DNA of 64,000 nt from positions 110,774-174,773 of the forward strand of contig JBMNFG010000007.1 in NCBI GenBank assembly GCA_050949175.1, read 5' to 3'. Shown here piece by piece: positions 25,636-34,135 of the stretch. The notes below the pieces were generated by a model, which did no database searches, was not told the DNA's origin, and was given only the letters and a program-made list of their open reading frames with translations. Position numbers and translations under genes: made by a program. This stretch comes from UBA4971 sp900019985 (GTDB lineage: Bacteria; Bacillota; SHA-98; UBA4971). Positions within the stretch are counted from its first letter, which is position 1. Every line of letters starts with the position of its first letter.

Positions 25636-25912
25636 TCCCATTCCTCCATTTCGTCTGTATTTTTCTCCAAATTAGCATTTACCTGATACCTCTAACATAT
25701 TATGTCACCTATCGGCTTTATCATCAAGTTTGCGCCGATAACGCTGACAACCCGTTGCTAACAAAGACTCTCCGGTGAACTGTACATATGAAAGGTTCTC
25801 CGCATAGATGGAGAATCCTTCTAAGAGGCCGGGGGTTCCGGAAGATGCGCAGGATAACATGGAGGTAATGAGGGTAGATACCAAGAGCGAAGTCAAATGA
25901 AAGAAATATAAG

Positions 25913-25940
25913 TTGCTTACATAGTATTATATGTTATTAT
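25913..25940 (+). promoter_or_regulatory. Possible promoter before the cupin gene
   Basis: TTGCTT (25913-25918), 16-base spacer, TATTAT (25935-25940), in an AT-rich stretch about 150 bases before the cupin start. The rest of the 25636-26093 gap shows no convincing gene. Confidence 0.45.
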
Positions 25941-26093
25941 TGGATCGGGATCCCTCTCTCCTCAGGGTTACATGCGGTACAGACTATGATCTGAAAGAAA
26001 TCCGTGGGTACAAACGTTACGAACAGAGTCCCATGGCAAGCCGCAAGGTTTGGATTTAAACGAGAGGCAAAATATATTACTGGGGGGATATCA

Positions 26094-26453
26094 ATGAAAA
26101 GGATAAGACTTGAAGAACTCCCGTTGATGACGTCGCCAAGAGGCCCGAAGGTCCGAAAAGTGTATTCCAGCGATGATGTTGCAGTTGCTAACGTGGTTCT
26201 CGAACCCGGCCAGGTGTTGCCGTCTCACAAGACCCCTGTTGATGTGCTGTTCTACGTCCACTCAGGTTCAGGTTATGTCGTTATCGGTGATGAGAGAATT
26301 GAAGCTGCTGCCGGAGATATCGTTCCCAGCCCGAAGATGATGCCTCACGGTCTAATAGCGAACGACGACAGCGGATTTAGCGTCCTTGTAATAAAGACGC
26401 CTAATCCTGATGCCCGGAAGTGTTGTGGGGACGCTCCGAAGTGCTGCAATTAG
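26094..26453 (+). CDS. Small cupin-domain protein with Cys-rich tail
   Basis: About 119 residues, single cupin beta-barrel. Motif 1 is seen as GQVLPSHKTPVDVLFYVHSGSGYVVIGD (with a His in PSHK) and motif 2 as GDIVPSPKMMPHGLIAND. The tail KCCGDAPKCCN carries four Cys and might bind metal, unusual for a plain cupin. ATG 26094 follows GGGGGGA (about 26082-26088); the frame upstream to 26004 is probably untranslated. Located just before deoC, with about 30 bases between stop and start. Substrate unknown. Confidence 0.8.
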   Translation: MKRIRLEELPLMTSPRGPKVRKVYSSDDVAVANVVLEPGQVLPSHKTPVDVLFYVHSGSGYVVIGDERIEAAAGDIVPSPKMMPHGLIANDDSGFSVLVIKTPNPDARKCCGDAPKCCN

Positions 26454-26485
26454 TGCTGCACCTTTAACGAGGTGGGGTCTGGCTT

Positions 26486-27298
26486 ATGGAACTCGATCTT
26501 CTTATCGAAAAGGCTAAAGCAGAGCTTATGGGGTCCAAGGATTCTGAGCCGGTAAAGCATTCCTGTAAGCTGCAGGGCCACGACGATTCGCAGTCTTCCG
26601 ACGCATCGCAGGCACTTGCCGGCTGCGGTTCGCGGGATATAGCGCGGTTCATTGACCATACCTTGCTTAAGCCTGATGCTACCTGTGAGCAGATAGCCAA
26701 ACTCTGTGAGGAAGCAAAAGAATACCGCTTCGCTTCGGTCTGCGTGAACCCGGCAAATGTAAGCTTAGCCTCGAGCCTTCTCAGAGGCACACAGGTGAGG
26801 GTCTGCACGGTAGTAGGGTTTCCCCTGGGGGCGAATACCTCTTTGACTAAGGCAGTTGAAACCAGAGACGCGATTGCAAATGGCGCAACTGAAATAGATA
26901 TGGTTATTAATGTCGGTGCTCTGAAATCAGGTGACTACGACCTCGTAAAGAGAGATATCGAGGCTGTAGTGGACGCAGCTTGCGGTAAAGCTTTAGTCAA
27001 AGTGATCCTGGAAACTGCCGTCCTTACAGACGAAGAGAAGGTAAAAGGCTGCCTCCTGGCAAAACTGGCCGGAGCTGACTTTGTAAAGACGTCCACCGGC
27101 TTCGGGCCGGGGGGAGCTACCACTCCAGATGTCAGGCTCATGCGAAAGGTAGTCGGCACGGAGATGGGTGTAAAGGCGGCAGGAGGAATTAGAGACTACG
27201 AATCTACCCGTCAAATGTTAGAAGCCGGAGCAAATAGGATCGGTGCAAGTGCAGGTGTCAAGATTGTGAAGGAAGCCTGCGAACACGAAACAAGGTAG
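26486..27298 (+). CDS. deoC: Deoxyribose-phosphate aldolase
   Basis: DeoC splits 2-deoxyribose-5-phosphate into acetaldehyde and glyceraldehyde-3-phosphate, class I (Schiff base). The core starts at IARFIDHTLLKPDATCEQI (about residue 51). Catalytic segments: ATEIDMVINVGALKSGDY, KVILETAVLTDEEK, and the Schiff-base Lys in DFVKTSTGFGPGGAT; the phosphate loop is KAAGGIRDY. The N-terminal 50 residues (Glu/Lys/Ser/Asp-rich, with two Cys) are an extension not found in the usual 220-residue enzyme. Works with deoB at 22.9 kb. A hairpin follows. Confidence 0.95.
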   Translation: MELDLLIEKAKAELMGSKDSEPVKHSCKLQGHDDSQSSDASQALAGCGSRDIARFIDHTLLKPDATCEQIAKLCEEAKEYRFASVCVNPANVSLASSLLRGTQVRVCTVVGFPLGANTSLTKAVETRDAIANGATEIDMVINVGALKSGDYDLVKRDIEAVVDAACGKALVKVILETAVLTDEEKVKGCLLAKLAGADFVKTSTGFGPGGATTPDVRLMRKVVGTEMGVKAAGGIRDYESTRQMLEAGANRIGASAGVKIVKEACEHETR

Positions 27299-27312
27299 AG
27301 GTCAATATGTGC

Positions 27313-27342
27313 GGAAGCAGGGAGAATAGTTTTCCCTGCTTC
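27313..27342 (+). terminator. Hairpin after deoC
   Basis: Perfect 11-bp stem GGAAGCAGGGA (27313-27323) / TCCCTGCTTCC (27332-27342); no strong T-run follows, so termination strength is uncertain. Confidence 0.65.
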
Positions 27343-27884
27343 CTATCTTCATCGACCAACCGGGCTTTCGCAAAGCGTCCGTTGAAACGATTTCGCTTGC
27401 GGGTTGGCCGAGGCCAGATCGCTGCCGCATTTTATCGGCAGCTCGAGTCTATTATAACCGCATCTCGTTTTTGTATTCATAGGCGCTCTAGGCGTTTGAT
27501 TGGGCTTCAATGTTGAAACCATCCGGAACGGAACAGTTCTTTTCTCTGCTTACAACTCCTTCGGTGATTAGATCTTTCTTGACTACGAAGACATCTCTGC
27601 ATTACCCGGCAAGACTTACTACTATGCTAGAATTACGCCATGTGATGGGCATATGGCTTGGGGCAGCCCGGTCTCGAAGGACGGGGAGCCGTAGTATCCT
27701 GTGGAGCAACGGACCTGTTATCGTGTATAATAATACAAGTGTAGTCTACTGGCTGTGGGGCGATCTTGGCAAATCGCGTAGTAATAGGTTGTCTCCAGTT
27801 AGTTTTGTACCTTTTGCCGGAGGCTAGGTGCTGTTTCAGAGGTGAGAGGCGGGAGGCGTGCAAATCGGGAAGGGTGTATCGTCG
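27343..27884. other. Gene-poor gap with several hairpins
   Basis: No convincing gene. A compact structured part lies at about 27356-27404: outer arms CCAACC and GGTTGG enclose GCTTT/AAAGC and CGTT/AACG hairpins; GCTGCCG/CGGCAGC follows at about 27420-27441. A TATAAT at about 27728 could be a -10 box for the chromate transporter genes, but its -35 is poor. Confidence 0.35.
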
Positions 27885-28478
27885 GTGAACATACGTTTTT
27901 TTTGGGAGCTTTTTTTGTCGTTTTTTAAGATAGGCGCTTTCACTTTTGGAGGCGGCCATGCCATGGTGCCTCTTATCCAGAAAGAGGTTGTAGATGCAAA
28001 AGGATGGATTAAGGCAGAGGACTTCATAGACATCCTGGCTTTGGCGCAAACTGCTCCCGGCCCTGTAGCTGCTAATACATCAGTTTTTGTAGGATATAAA
28101 CTTGCAGGTATCCCAGGCGCCATCTGGGCTTTGCTAGGGACGATACTCCCGTCTTACATGGTGATTCTTGTTATTGCCATCTATTTTGTAAGGATTACTG
28201 ATTCTGCCGTAGTAAATGCGGCTTTCTCCGGGATTAGGCCTGCAGTGGTTGCCCTCATAGCAAGTGCAGCCATTAATATCGGCAGGATGGCTCTGTGCGA
28301 TCTGAAGGGGGTAGGTATCAGTATCCTCGCTTTTATTGCTATCGCAGTTGCAGGAATACATCCGATACCGGTGATTTTGGGCAGTGCTGTGCTGGGTTAT
28401 GTGTTTTTCAGGGAAGACGAAACCTCTACTCTCAGCAATGAGATTGACTGCGAGCAACAGGACTTAAGTAAGGACTGA
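27885..28478 (+). CDS. Chromate transporter, N-terminal-type half
   Basis: One of two adjacent short CHR-family proteins, the split form of ChrA. Typical motifs: FFKIGAFTFGGGHAMVPLIQKEVV, LALAQTAPGPVAANTSVFVGYKLAGIPGA, and five to six hydrophobic segments. In known systems the pair exports chromate or moves related oxyanions; the physiological substrate in anaerobes is often unclear. GTG 27885 is preferred (GGGAAGGGTG about 8 bases upstream) over GTG 27858, whose GGGAGG is only one base away. The second half begins 7 bases after its stop. Confidence 0.88.
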   Translation: MNIRFFWELFLSFFKIGAFTFGGGHAMVPLIQKEVVDAKGWIKAEDFIDILALAQTAPGPVAANTSVFVGYKLAGIPGAIWALLGTILPSYMVILVIAIYFVRITDSAVVNAAFSGIRPAVVALIASAAINIGRMALCDLKGVGISILAFIAIAVAGIHPIPVILGSAVLGYVFFREDETSTLSNEIDCEQQDLSKD

Positions 28479-28485
28479 CTAAACG

Positions 28486-29037
28486 ATGACAAGCATGTTA
28501 TTCAAGCTATTATTCACTTTTTCTAAAATCGGGCTTTTTACGTTCGGCGGCGGATATGCCATGATCCCTCTTTTGGAAAGAGAGGTTGTACAGGGGAACA
28601 AATGGCTGTCAATGAAGGAGTTTGTAGATATTATCGCCATTGCGGAAGTGACCCCCGGTCCTGTTGCCGTCAACTCAGCCACTTATGTGGGGTACAGAAT
28701 GGCCGGGGTGTTGGGAGCAGCCTTTTCTACGATAGGCGTAGTCCTGCCTTCATTTGTGATCGTCATTTCTTTGGCTTCCCTGTTTCTACGATATAAAGAT
28801 ACCCCGTCTGTGAAGGCAATGTCTGGAGGCCTTAGGGCTGCAGTCACTGCAATGATAGCCAGCGCAACCTTTTCAACGGCCAAAGCATGCCTTGGTGATG
28901 TGCAGGATGTAGTGATTCTGGGACTGGTGCTGTTTGCAATACTAAAGATGAAAATCCATCCGATAATTTGCATTTTTGTGGCGGCATTGCTTGGAATTGC
29001 CTTGTGGGGAGGAATGATGCTGATCCCCGGCTTGTAG
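28486..29037 (+). CDS. Chromate transporter, C-terminal-type half
   Basis: The 183-residue partner of the preceding gene, with the same family signature: FSKIGLFTFGGGYAMIPLLEREVV and IAEVTPGPVAVNSATYVGYRMAGVLGA, then four hydrophobic segments. The two halves are homologous and inverted topologies are expected for this type of pair, so they probably assemble as a heterodimer. Spacing of 7 bases shows co-translation. Confidence 0.88.
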   Translation: MTSMLFKLLFTFSKIGLFTFGGGYAMIPLLEREVVQGNKWLSMKEFVDIIAIAEVTPGPVAVNSATYVGYRMAGVLGAAFSTIGVVLPSFVIVISLASLFLRYKDTPSVKAMSGGLRAAVTAMIASATFSTAKACLGDVQDVVILGLVLFAILKMKIHPIICIFVAALLGIALWGGMMLIPGL

Positions 29038-29107
29038 CTCTGTCACATATGCTGACGCATTATGGGGAAACATAAAGAGCAGCAAGCGAATAAGGAGGGG
29101 ACTTTCA

Positions 29108-29401
29108 ATGCCGGCCAGGAAGAAAAGACCTGCTAAAGCTAAGGCTAAACGCCCACTGGATTCGCTGAAATACGAAGTTGCCAGGGAACTTAACCTTCCA
29201 AAAGAAGTCTTTGAGAAGGGTGACTGGGGGAACTTGTCTTCCAGAGAGTGTGGAGCAGTAGGCGGTCAAATGGTCAAAAAAATGATAGAAGCTGCTCGAA
29301 AAACCCTTGCTGCGGAAGTGGCAGCTCAAGCCTTGGAAGGGTTTCGACAAGGTTTAGGGCTCCCTTTAGACGATGACCTCAAGACGCCTCCTGAATCATA
29401 G
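29108..29401 (+). CDS. Alpha/beta-type small acid-soluble spore protein 1
   Basis: SASPs coat spore DNA in an A-like form, protect it from UV and heat, and supply amino acids at germination. The family core is clear: LDSLKYEVARELNLPKEVF (with the germination-protease cleavage region around YEVARE) and GNLSSRECGAVGGQMVKKMIEAA. The N-terminus is very Lys/Ala-rich (KKRPAKAKAKRP), longer and more basic than usual, and the C-terminus is extended (97 residues versus 60-70). AAGGAGGGG is 8 bases before the ATG. A second paralogue lies 524 bases downstream. Confidence 0.93.
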   Translation: MPARKKRPAKAKAKRPLDSLKYEVARELNLPKEVFEKGDWGNLSSRECGAVGGQMVKKMIEAARKTLAAEVAAQALEGFRQGLGLPLDDDLKTPPES

Positions 29402-29414
29402 AGTAATAATCGGT

Positions 29415-29441
29415 AGATCTCTACCTGATCGGTAGAGATCT
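29415..29441. terminator. Hairpin after SASP gene 1
   Basis: Perfect 11-bp stem AGATCTCTACC (29415-29425) / GGTAGAGATCT (29431-29441), loop of five. No T-run, so it may stabilise the mRNA end rather than terminate. Confidence 0.6.
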
Positions 29442-29520
29442 GCCTGGTAATGTCTTTTGAATTGTAAAGCATCCAATTGCAGGGCACAGAACCTTAAGTC
29501 TGTGTCCTGTTGCATTATAG

Positions 29521-29677
29521 ATACTCTTTCATTCCAGATAGGTGCCGGTTTATTATGGGTGCCGGTTCATTCTGGATACCTTTTGATTATTGATACTCTC
29601 TCATTATATGTACTCTCTCACTATAGGTGCTCTCTCATTGTCGGTGCCTTCTCGCTACAGGCACGCTCTCATTGGTC
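29521..29677. repeat. 17-bp tandem repeat between the SASP genes
   Basis: Eight units of exactly 17 bp start at 29542, 29559, 29576, 29593, 29610, 29627, 29644 and 29661, with a related unit at 29521. Examples: GTGCCGGTTTATTATGG, GTACTCTCTCACTATAG, GTGCTCTCTCATTGTCG. Units are 50-80 per cent alike. The remaining gap up to 29924 holds no gene; 17 is not a multiple of three, so the array is not a coding repeat. Confidence 0.85.
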
Positions 29678-29924
29678 AGCATTCAAAACAACGGCAAATT
29701 CCTAAAGAGTAGGATTGATGATCTGTTAGATAATATTTACAAATCCGATAAAAGCGTTTAGGGGGCCTGGCTCGGCTATTCAGGTATGATCTTAGGCAAT
29801 CGACGGCAAATAAAGAAGACCAGATATACTAATTATGACCGATACGCTCCATAGGTTTCCTAGCATACGTCCATCTATTTGTGTGACACTATAACCAGAA
29901 AAGCGTGGAGGGTGGTGAAATGTA

Positions 29925-30269
29925 ATGGCACGCGGCTCACGCAGAAGGAATCGCCCGGTTGTCCCTGAAGCCCTTGCGGCGCTCGATAGGTTTAAGTACG
30001 AGATTGCAAACGAACTGAACCTGCCTAGCAATGTCATAAACACGGGATACTGGGGCAATTTGCCTTCAGCTCAGTGTGGTGCAGTCGGCGGACAGATGGT
30101 TCGCAGGATGATAGAGGCTGCCCAGCGGTCGCTGATAGAGGGTACAATGGCCGGAGTCAAGGCAGGCTTCCAGGCCGGCCTCACTCAGCAAAGCGGCACC
30201 CAGCCCTTCGCTCAGACCGGCTACGGAGCGGGGCAGACAAGCTATAAGCAACCCATCCAGCCTGTATAA
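29925..30269 (+). CDS. Alpha/beta-type small acid-soluble spore protein 2
   Basis: Paralogue of the SASP at 29108 with the same core: LDRFKYEIANELNLPSNVI (cleavage region YEIANE) and GNLPSAQCGAVGGQMVRRMIEAA. It has a basic Arg-rich start (ARGSRRRNRP) and an unusual Gln/Gly/Thr/Tyr-rich tail (QQSGTQPFAQTGYGAGQ), giving 114 residues. GGAGGGTGG precedes the start. Forespore-specific (sigma-G type) expression is expected from the family; I did not find a convincing sigma-G box. Confidence 0.93.
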   Translation: MARGSRRRNRPVVPEALAALDRFKYEIANELNLPSNVINTGYWGNLPSAQCGAVGGQMVRRMIEAAQRSLIEGTMAGVKAGFQAGLTQQSGTQPFAQTGYGAGQTSYKQPIQPV

Positions 30270-30303
30270 ACCATAAATATACGAGGCAGTGAAGCATAAG
30301 GAG

Positions 30304-30327
30304 CAGGCCGTCTGAAAAGACGGCCTG
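30304..30327 (+). terminator. Hairpin after SASP gene 2
   Basis: Perfect 10-bp stem CAGGCCGTCT (30304-30313), loop GAAA, AGACGGCCTG (30318-30327). Only a short T-poor tail follows. It lies between convergent genes. Confidence 0.7.
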
Positions 30328-30476
30328 TAATTGTACGATGCAGGTCTTTGTTTGATACGGATTGTCAAAGCATCTTAGAAGCTGACTTCAGGAGTGTAAC
30401 ACGTTCTTTTTGATGCAGTTAAGCCCTTTTTGATAGAGTCGGGTTCGTGTTTAGCTTATAGGTCCGTATTTAGATC

Positions 30477-31334
30477 TTAACAATAATAGAACTGGAATCC
30501 AATAAGTCCGGGCCCGACATGGGTGCCGATTATCGGCCCTATTTCTACCGGTTGTGTTTTTATGCCGGGGAATTGCTCTTCAAGCGATTTTGCCACTTCT
30601 TCGGCTTTGTCCGGGTTGTCTGCGTACGCTATGGCAATGTTCGTCGGAAGCCTGTCTCCGCCTCCTTCGGCTATCATGAGGTCAGTGATCCTCTTCAAAG
30701 CGCGTTTTTCGGTCCGCACCTGTTCAAGCGCTTCAATCCGTCCGTCAATGAAGTGAAGGATGGGTTTGATCTGCAAGAGGGACCCTATTACCGTTTTGGC
30801 GCCTGAGAGACGGCCTCCTTTGTGGAGATACATAAGGTCGTTGACGACAAAAAGGGCTCTCATGGAACCTATCATCTGTTCAATGCGCTTTAGGATTTCT
30901 TCCTTATTCGCGCCTGCCTCAGCCAAAGCCACGGATTCTTTCACAATAAACCCAAGGGCAGGCCCGGTTTGCTTTGAGTCGATGACGACTATGTCAGCAT
31001 CTTTGTCTTCTATCATTTTGGTTGCGGTGAGAGCAGAGTTTACAGTTCCGCTGATACCGCCTGAAATGTGAATGGAGATGATGGTCTTGGCGCCTTCTTC
31101 CACGAGGCGCTTGTAAGTCTCAAGGAAGTCGCCTGATGACGGCTGTGACGTGGTGGGCAACTCTTGGACCTTTCTTAACCTGGCATAGAACTCACGATTG
31201 GTTATTTCAACACTTTCTTTGTAAACCTCAGATTCTATGTTCACAAGCAAAGGCACAACGGCCACCTTATGGTCTTTAAGCCAGTCATCGGGCAAAGCGG
31301 CTGTGCTGTCGGTTACGATTCTAATGGAGCTCAT
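30477..31334 (-). CDS. DegV-family fatty-acid-binding protein
   Basis: DegV/FakB-like protein that holds a fatty acid for a FakA-type kinase. Family markers: IRIVTDSTAALPDDWL at the start, TTSQPSSGDFLETYKRL, SIHISGGISGTVNSA, IVVIDSKQTGPALGFIV, MYLHKGGRLSGAKTVIGSLLQIKPIL, and a C-terminal GTHVGPGLIGFQFYY. About 285 residues. Start at 31334, where AAAGGAGGG lies 6 bases upstream; a longer frame to 31364 is unlikely. No FakA gene is in this window. Confidence 0.93.
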   Translation of the reverse strand: MSSIRIVTDSTAALPDDWLKDHKVAVVPLLVNIESEVYKESVEITNREFYARLRKVQELPTTSQPSSGDFLETYKRLVEEGAKTIISIHISGGISGTVNSALTATKMIEDKDADIVVIDSKQTGPALGFIVKESVALAEAGANKEEILKRIEQMIGSMRALFVVNDLMYLHKGGRLSGAKTVIGSLLQIKPILHFIDGRIEALEQVRTEKRALKRITDLMIAEGGGDRLPTNIAIAYADNPDKAEEVAKSLEEQFPGIKTQPVEIGPIIGTHVGPGLIGFQFYYC

Positions 31335-31684
31335 AATGTACCCTCCTTTTGCCCAAAATTCCATTAATTTGCATGTATATGTATTCTCATGGGCACCAAA
31401 TATTCTTCGTTATCTTATCCGCAAATCCTTTACCTAAATCTGTCGTTCCTTTTTGAGTAAATAGTGGAATCTGCCTGGGGATTCTTTGTGAACAAGGCCG
31501 CAGGAACGGCTTTAATTGCCCTGCTCGCTTTTGACTGCTCTGCTCTGGGAGTAGGAGTTCTTGAGGAATCTCGAGTCGTAGAAACCTTTGATAAGGGTAA
31601 CAATAGAAGTGTAGCTATAGAGCGTCGCAAAAGATCGGTACGGTAGATGCGAAGAGGTACGAGTATGTGTGAAGGAGGACTGTC
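31335..31684. other. Gap before the zinc-ribbon gene
   Basis: Divergent promoter region of the DegV gene. A 60-codon open frame at 31464-31646 (GTG start) has plausible codon use and a hydrophobic middle, but no ribosome binding site and no recognisable family; it is left as unproven. Confidence 0.3.
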
Positions 31685-31897
31685 ATGAAAAAGAGTGAAT
31701 GCGGAAAGGCCCGTGAATGCGGAAATACCCCGGAAATGCCTGATAATGCGGAACCAAGCGTAAAGTGTAAGCAATGCGGAGGCATGATTAGCGTCAGTGA
31801 TATGTCGCTGGAAGGAACGGAATGCTGTCCGGTTTGCGGGTCACAGGTAAGCTCGTGGGATACTTTGAAATCTGAAGTGTCAAATGAAGGCTACTAG
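31685..31897 (+). CDS. 70-residue zinc-ribbon protein
   Basis: Small Cys-rich protein; GAAGGAGGAC lies 6 bases before the ATG. KCKQCGG and CCPVCGS give a rubredoxin-like zinc ribbon; two further Cys (ECGKARECG) are near the N-terminus. The C-terminus is acidic. No further domain and no clear partner. Convergent with the amidase gene; the 14-bp repeat array lies just after its stop. Confidence 0.65.
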   Translation: MKKSECGKARECGNTPEMPDNAEPSVKCKQCGGMISVSDMSLEGTECCPVCGSQVSSWDTLKSEVSNEGY

Positions 31898-31924
31898 CGA
31901 GATGGCATTTGGGAATAGCATTTA

Positions 31925-32022
31925 GGATATCTGTTTGCGGATGTCTATTTGCGGATATCTGTTCAGGGATATGTGTCTGAGGATATGTGTCTGAATATAT
32001 CTGTCTGAGGTTATCTGTTTGT
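31925..32022. repeat. 14-bp tandem repeat
   Basis: Seven units of exactly 14 bp from 31925, such as GGATATCTGTTTGC, GGATGTCTATTTGC and GGATATGTGTCTGA (units 4 and 5 are identical). It fills the space between two convergent stop codons. Confidence 0.85.
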
Positions 32023-32030
32023 CAGGAGGC

Positions 32031-33338
32031 TCACATAACGATTCTCAGCAGCCAAAATATCGTGCGGGAATCCCATCCCAGATCCCAGGGCACATGATAA
32101 CGGTCAGCTGTATGGGAGTTCACCAAAAGGTAGGAGCCTGAATCAGCACCGACGACTACCGCAAAATGTGCGATTTTGCCGTTTTGCTCGTAGGCAATGA
32201 GGTCGCCTCTGTCGAGGGCTGCTATTGCTCCCTGGGGATACGCCTCGCTGACAGCTATCAAGTCGGAGTAAGTGCCGCGGGCGATCCTCTGAGCCCGTCC
32301 GCTTGCCAAAAGGAAGCTCAGCAAGCTGGATGCCTGGGCCCAAGCGGCAGATGCCCCTGCTGCATGGCCGTAGGGGTTATACCTCCAGGTATGGGTCATG
32401 GAAAGATTGCCTGCTTCCGGATCGCCTAAGACCTGAGACGCGAAGTTTGTGCAATCGCCGCCGAGACCTGTGTAATTCTTATATGCAGGGTTATACTTGC
32501 GATCGTTGCCGCAGCCCCATGCCAGTCCGCAGTACTTGTCTGCGTAGGCTACCGCGTTCTCCCGGTTGTAGAGGGAGGTAGGTTCCCCTGTTCCGGCTTC
32601 AGCTGTGACTGCGCAGAGGTTTTCACATGGGCACTGTGATGAATACTCTGCAGCGGGGACGGCTGTAAGCTCAGGGGACACGAAGTCATCTAATAATGAA
32701 GTATCTGATGATGAAGCATATATCTCAAAAGAAGAACTGAGAGCAGCTGCCAAGCTTATGGAGCTTGCGTCTGAATCTAAGGGATCCAAATACCAATCCC
32801 GTCTTACCAGCCATTCCCCGTCTTTGAGTACAAGCTCAAGCCAGTGCTCAGTGCCAATGCCGAAGAAGTCTTCCTCTGCTTCTCGTTGTGACTCTGACTC
32901 TGATTCTGATTCTGATTCTGATGTAGGCGCAGATTCATGCTTGTAGCAGATTTTCACGCCTTCATCCATCTGGATCCTGGCGTAAGTCCCGCCAAGTTTT
33001 ATTGAACTGATTCTGAATTCAACTTCGCTGTCAAGGAGTCTGATGCCGCGTGCAGCACTCCACGCCTGGAGGTATTTGCATCTCCTCATCTCGTGCTCGA
33101 AGGCCCACCGCCCGTAAAGGGAATCAAGATCGTAATAGTCCTTTATCGTCTCCACGTCACCTGTGATAAGAGCCTCTGCCCTGGCTGTGAGTATCATGTC
33201 AATGCGCATACGGATTATTCTTTCAAGAGACGCAGGGATTCCTGCAACGGGTTGATGAGAGTGATCTTTTAGAGTTATCACAATGCCGACGACGATGATT
33301 AAGCCAAGTAAAATCCATTTTCCTCTTAGCACGTACAT
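32031..33338 (-). CDS. Membrane-anchored amidase_6-domain protein
   Basis: A 435-residue protein with an N-terminal membrane segment (WILLGLIIVVGIVITL), an alpha-helical/beta middle region of unknown type, an (Ser-Glu)n stretch at about residues 135-150, and a C-terminal putative amidase domain (amidase_6, NlpC-like fold). The C-terminal part shows NAVAYADKYCGLAWGCGNDRKYNPAYKNY, GGDCTNFASQVL (catalytic Cys), and FAVVVGADSGSYLLVNSHTADR (catalytic His). Such proteins are found in spore formers and may cut cell-wall peptides; this is inference. It starts 11 bases after a small regulator-like gene on the same strand. Confidence 0.8.
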   Translation of the reverse strand: MYVLRGKWILLGLIIVVGIVITLKDHSHQPVAGIPASLERIIRMRIDMILTARAEALITGDVETIKDYYDLDSLYGRWAFEHEMRRCKYLQAWSAARGIRLLDSEVEFRISSIKLGGTYARIQMDEGVKICYKHESAPTSESESESESESQREAEEDFFGIGTEHWLELVLKDGEWLVRRDWYLDPLDSDASSISLAAALSSSFEIYASSSDTSLLDDFVSPELTAVPAAEYSSQCPCENLCAVTAEAGTGEPTSLYNRENAVAYADKYCGLAWGCGNDRKYNPAYKNYTGLGGDCTNFASQVLGDPEAGNLSMTHTWRYNPYGHAAGASAAWAQASSLLSFLLASGRAQRIARGTYSDLIAVSEAYPQGAIAALDRGDLIAYEQNGKIAHFAVVVGADSGSYLLVNSHTADRYHVPWDLGWDSRTIFWLLRIVM

Positions 33339-33349
33339 CTCGGTTCCCT

Positions 33350-33526
33350 TTACTTACTTGTCATCGCTCGGTTAAGGGTGTTTAGAATCAGCCTCGTTTC
33401 CTGCGGACGCAGCTCGACTACGCCTAATTCGGCCTTGACTACGAGTTCAAAGGGGATTCCTGTACGTATCGAAACCTCTTTCGCGCTTATGCCCGCTTTT
33501 TGCCTGAGTTTCAACAATGTGGTCAT
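33350..33526 (-). CDS. 58-residue helix-turn-helix protein
   Basis: Small gene on the minus strand, ATG at 33526 and TAA at 33350-33352. The product begins TTLLKLRQKAGISAKEVSIRTG and continues IPFELVVKAELGVVELRP, which fits the helix pattern of a single XRE/Cro-type HTH (helix, AGISAKEVS turn, recognition helix). GAGGAGAGG occurs shortly upstream. It is 11 bases from the amidase_6 gene, so it may be its regulator, but this is inference. 58 residues is at the short end of the family. Confidence 0.6.
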   Translation of the reverse strand: MTTLLKLRQKAGISAKEVSIRTGIPFELVVKAELGVVELRPQETRLILNTLNRAMTSK

Positions 33527-33643
33527 TTCGCCTGTCCTCTCCTCACATGGCTTATACTACCAGTATAGTGAGGATGTCCCTTTTTTATGCCGGATTAATA
33601 ACAGAAAAGTCCAACCTTTTTTGCTTTCAGTAAGCCTAAACAT

Positions 33644-34135
33644 CTAACCTTCAGAAGCGATCTCGGACGCGATTTGTCTAACACGGGTGTCAGCCAGCCT
33701 GTCACCGAGCCTCCTTCCTTCAGGATCCGTTATGACTAATACGATTTCAATAATGCCGATGACAGTGGTTACGGCTGCCAACAGAGACCAGCTGGACAAG
33801 GCCAGCCACGGGTAAGATACTAATGAAATTATGAATGACACGAGCTGTCCTATTGCCAGAGGCCAGTTTCGCATGGCGGATAGCCGGATATCCATGTCTT
33901 GGCCGCCCGGCCCCACGACTTCCAGATTCATAATCTTCTTGCCGATACTCCGATTCTTCCACGCCGAGTCTTTTGACAACTCAAAGATAATGGCATCCTT
34001 AAGAAGGATGTACGCACCTCCAATCAGAGACCCAATGCCACGAAAGGGAATAATGCTTGAGAGCACTACTGCTATTAGAGAATCCACAACTGCCGCAATA
34101 AATCGCTTGCCCAGATCGGCCTTTCTTTTTGCCAA
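33644..34135 (-). CDS. RDD-family membrane protein
   Basis: 163 residues, three hydrophobic segments. RDD hallmark residues: an Arg in LGKRFIAAVVDSLI (R-D pair), and a C-terminal segment RNRSIGKKIM-like stretch (WKNRSIGKKIMNLEV) plus DPEGRRLGDRLADTRV. RDD proteins are small membrane proteins of largely unknown function, some acting in Na+/H+ antiport. The gene lies convergent to nothing close and ends before the HTH gene on the same strand. Confidence 0.85.
   Translation of the reverse strand: MAKRKADLGKRFIAAVVDSLIAVVLSSIIPFRGIGSLIGGAYILLKDAIIFELSKDSAWKNRSIGKKIMNLEVVGPGGQDMDIRLSAMRNWPLAIGQLVSFIISLVSYPWLALSSWSLLAAVTTVIGIIEIVLVITDPEGRRLGDRLADTRVRQIASEIASEG

Noticed and set aside
31464..31646. 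60-codon plus-strand frame before the 70-residue zinc-ribbon gene
   Set aside because: Codon use is plausible but there is no ribosome binding site and no known family; mentioned only as part of the gap.
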